Assembly: GCA_023428515.1 (NCBI GenBank)
Contig: JAEYXI010000407.1
Coordinates: 1 to 7,298, forward strand
Source: Pseudomonadota bacterium
GTDB lineage: Bacteria > Pseudomonadota > Alphaproteobacteria > Rhizobiales > Rhizobiaceae
Direction of reading: 5' to 3'
DNA: 7,298 bases
The translations under genes were made by a program, and so were the position numbers. Below, in pieces: positions 5,919 to 7,298 of the stretch. A model generated the notes under the pieces. The model was not told the origin of the DNA and did not search any database. It saw only the letters and a list, made by a program, of their open reading frames with translations. How positions within the stretch are numbered: the first letter of the stretch is position 1; each line of letters opens with the position of its first letter.

Positions 5919-6908
5919 TTACCGGCTTGCCGGCGCGCGGCCATAGAGCAGCAGCATTGCGACGATGACGACGCCGTAGATGATCTGGCGCCCCGCCTCC
6001 GGCATCTGCATGACGGACAGGATCGACTGCAGCAGGGTGATAAGGATGACACCGGCAACGGTGCCGAGATAAGAGCCGCGACCGCCGAGGATCGAAGTGC
6101 CGCCGAGCACGACGGCCGCGATCGCCGGCAGCAGGTAGGCGTCGCCCATCGATTGCGCCGCCTTCGAGGCGTAGCCGGCAAGCAGCACGCCGCCGAAGGC
6201 GGAGAGCCCGCCGGCAATGGCGAAGGCGGTCAGAACAATCCGGCGCGTATCCACGCCCGACAGGTAGGCGGCGCGCTCGCGGTTGCCGATCGCATAGACG
6301 GAGCGGCCGAAGGTCGTGCGGGTAAGCACGAAGACGGTCGCGGCTCCAATCGCCGCCCAGACGATTACCGCATTCGGGACGCCTGGAATGAGCGAGCCCG
6401 TGGCGAGCCAGCGCATCGCCGGCGAGGCCGAATCCTGGGGCGAGAAGCCGCCGGTATAGACCACCATCAACCCTTGCGCGACCGCGTTGGTGGCGAGCGT
6501 TATGATCATCGAGGGGATACGCAGGTAGGCCACGCCGACGCCGTTCACCAGTCCGATCGCGGCGCCGCACAATATGCCGAAGGGTATGGCCAGGAAGGCG
6601 CCGGTCGGGCCGAACGCCGCGGCGGCCGAAGCCATCATCGCGCCGGTCGCAACCGTCCACGGCACAGAGAGATCGATCTGGCCAAGCAGGATCACCAGCA
6701 TCATGCCGGTCGCGATCACGCCGAGGAAGGACGCCACCTTGAGCTGCTGCAGCAGATATTCCGGCGACAGGAAGCTGGTCGAATAGAGGCTGCCGAAGAC
6801 GAGCAGCGCGATGATGCAGGCGAAGGACGTCGCCACAGCCGGATCGAGTTTGCGCAGGAATTTGGGCATGCGGCTCGATATGCCGCCCGTCGTGGCCGTG
6901 TCGCTCAT
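5919..6908 (-). CDS. Sugar ABC transporter permease, RbsC/AraH family (second of two)
   Basis: This 329-residue inner-membrane permease belongs to the ribose/xylose/autoinducer-2-type (BPD_transp_2) family. Visible blocks are GQIDLSVPWTVATGAMM (76-92; family pattern G.DLSVG), LRIPSMIITLATNAVAQGL (129-147), the cytoplasmic coupling loop RTTFGRSVYAIGNRERAAYL (197-216) with SGVD, and VVLGGTSILGGRGS (266-279). About eight to ten membrane segments are apparent. I chose MSDTATTGG as start because it overlaps the upstream permease stop in an ATGA arrangement and has GGAG upstream; a 32-residue longer frame lies within the upstream gene and is rejected. No ATPase or binding protein is in view; they probably lie beyond the window. 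The sugar is unknown, with the gluconokinase neighbour hinting at a gluconate-like compound or sugar that yields it. Confidence 0.93.
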   Translation of the reverse strand: MSDTATTGGISSRMPKFLRKLDPAVATSFACIIALLVFGSLYSTSFLSPEYLLQQLKVASFLGVIATGMMLVILLGQIDLSVPWTVATGAMMASAAAAFGPTGAFLAIPFGILCGAAIGLVNGVGVAYLRIPSMIITLATNAVAQGLMVVYTGGFSPQDSASPAMRWLATGSLIPGVPNAVIVWAAIGAATVFVLTRTTFGRSVYAIGNRERAAYLSGVDTRRIVLTAFAIAGGLSAFGGVLLAGYASKAAQSMGDAYLLPAIAAVVLGGTSILGGRGSYLGTVAGVILITLLQSILSVMQMPEAGRQIIYGVVIVAMLLLYGRAPASR

Positions 6909-7298
6909 CCGAACCACTCCAGACGGTTCTTCACGCGGAAAAGGGCGAAAGCTCCGAGGCTGACGGCGACAAGGAGAACTACGCCCTGAAAGAGCGGTTG
7001 CCACAGCGGATCGAAGTCGAAGACGAACAGAAGGTCGCCAATCGTGCGGAAGGCGAAGGCGCCGAAGATCGCGCCGATGGCGCTACCGCGGCCGCCAAAC
7101 AGCGAGACGCCGCCAAGCACCACTGCGGCGATCGAGAACAGCGTATAGGCGTTGCCGCTCGCAAACGCCGCCTCGCCGGTATAGGGGAAGAAGGTGAGGA
7201 AGAGCCCGCCGATCGACGCGAGCAGTCCGGCCAGCGTGTAGGCGAGGAACTTGCCGCGCTTGATCGGCACGCCGGACATGTAGGCGGCGACCTCCGAC
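6905..7298 (-). CDS. Sugar ABC transporter permease, RbsC family, C-terminal part (5' end outside window)
   Basis: 130 residues are visible and the frame is open to the window edge, so the ATG at 7279 is internal. It begins SEVAAYMSGVPIKRGKFLAY, the conserved coupling-loop region that corresponds to RERAAYLSGVDTRRI in the next gene. SIAAVVLGGVSLFGGRGSAIG follows and matches the family's LGG..LFGG block, and the end is RVKNRLEWFG. It is thus a paralogue of the next gene, and the pair probably forms a heterodimeric channel. Its TGA overlaps the next start by 4 bases. Confidence 0.92.
   Translation of the reverse strand, partial: SEVAAYMSGVPIKRGKFLAYTLAGLLASIGGLFLTFFPYTGEAAFASGNAYTLFSIAAVVLGGVSLFGGRGSAIGAIFGAFAFRTIGDLLFVFDFDPLWQPLFQGVVLLVAVSLGAFALFRVKNRLEWFG

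Noticed and set aside
5722..6660. 312-codon minus-strand open frame overlapping permease and gntK
   Set aside because: Arg-rich out-of-frame shadow of two well-supported genes.
5517..6989. 490-codon plus-strand open frame opposite gntK and the permease
   Set aside because: The product is rich in Arg, Asp, Gly and His without any recognisable domain, and both minus-strand genes are clear.
6909..7004. 32-residue extension of the second permease
   Set aside because: It lies inside the upstream permease gene, is Arg/Ser/Pro-rich, and the ATGA overlap start is typical.
1..7298. CRISPR arrays, tRNA or rRNA genes, insertion sequences, a Moco riboswitch
   Set aside because: No spaced direct repeats, cloverleaf, transposase or terminal inverted repeats were seen; the mod leaders are too short and lack a visible Moco riboswitch fold.

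Overview
The window looks like chromosomal DNA of a high-GC alphaproteobacterium, most likely a Rhizobiales member of the Mesorhizobium/Phyllobacteriaceae type. This rests on protein style (molbindin Mop, single-domain ModE, a 47-residue DUF1127 protein, RbsC-type sugar permeases with a gluconokinase) and on base composition. No species can be named from the sequence alone.

Layout. (1) Bases 1-389, plus strand: the C-terminal effector domain of a DeoR-family sugar-type regulator. It is cut by the window edge and seems to end early. (2) Bases 390-4970: a compact molybdenum island. It holds a Mo-box-like operator (439-462), a small exported protein with the sulfite-oxidase/molybdopterin-binding fold (521-1039), a convergent mop-tsaA operon on the minus strand (1744 down to 1044), a second Mo-box-like operator in the mop/modA divergent intergenic region (1806-1829), then modA-modB-modC-modE on the plus strand (1875-4925). 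A strong hairpin terminator (4943-4971) closes it. (3) Bases 5052-5195, minus strand: a tiny DUF1127 gene facing that terminator. (4) Bases 5340-7298, minus strand: an operon of two tandem RbsC-type sugar ABC permeases (the first cut by the window end) followed by a gluconokinase.

How it fits together. ModA captures molybdate in the periplasm, and ModB and ModC bring it in. Mop is a cytoplasmic molybdate-binding protein. ModE is the probable regulator acting on the two operators, which share one architecture: half-sites NGNTATAT and ATATANCN separated by exactly 8 bases. The same operator stands in front of the exported molybdopterin-fold gene, which ties that gene to molybdate status. Two points make the locus more than an ordinary modABC operon. 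The ModE here has only the DNA-binding domain and no molybdate-sensing TOBE domain, while a free TOBE protein (Mop) is encoded nearby. The mop gene is also translationally coupled to a TsaA/TrmO-family methyltransferase, an unexpected partner. The right-hand sugar operon appears to be an unrelated pathway for uptake and phosphorylation of a gluconate-like or sugar substrate.
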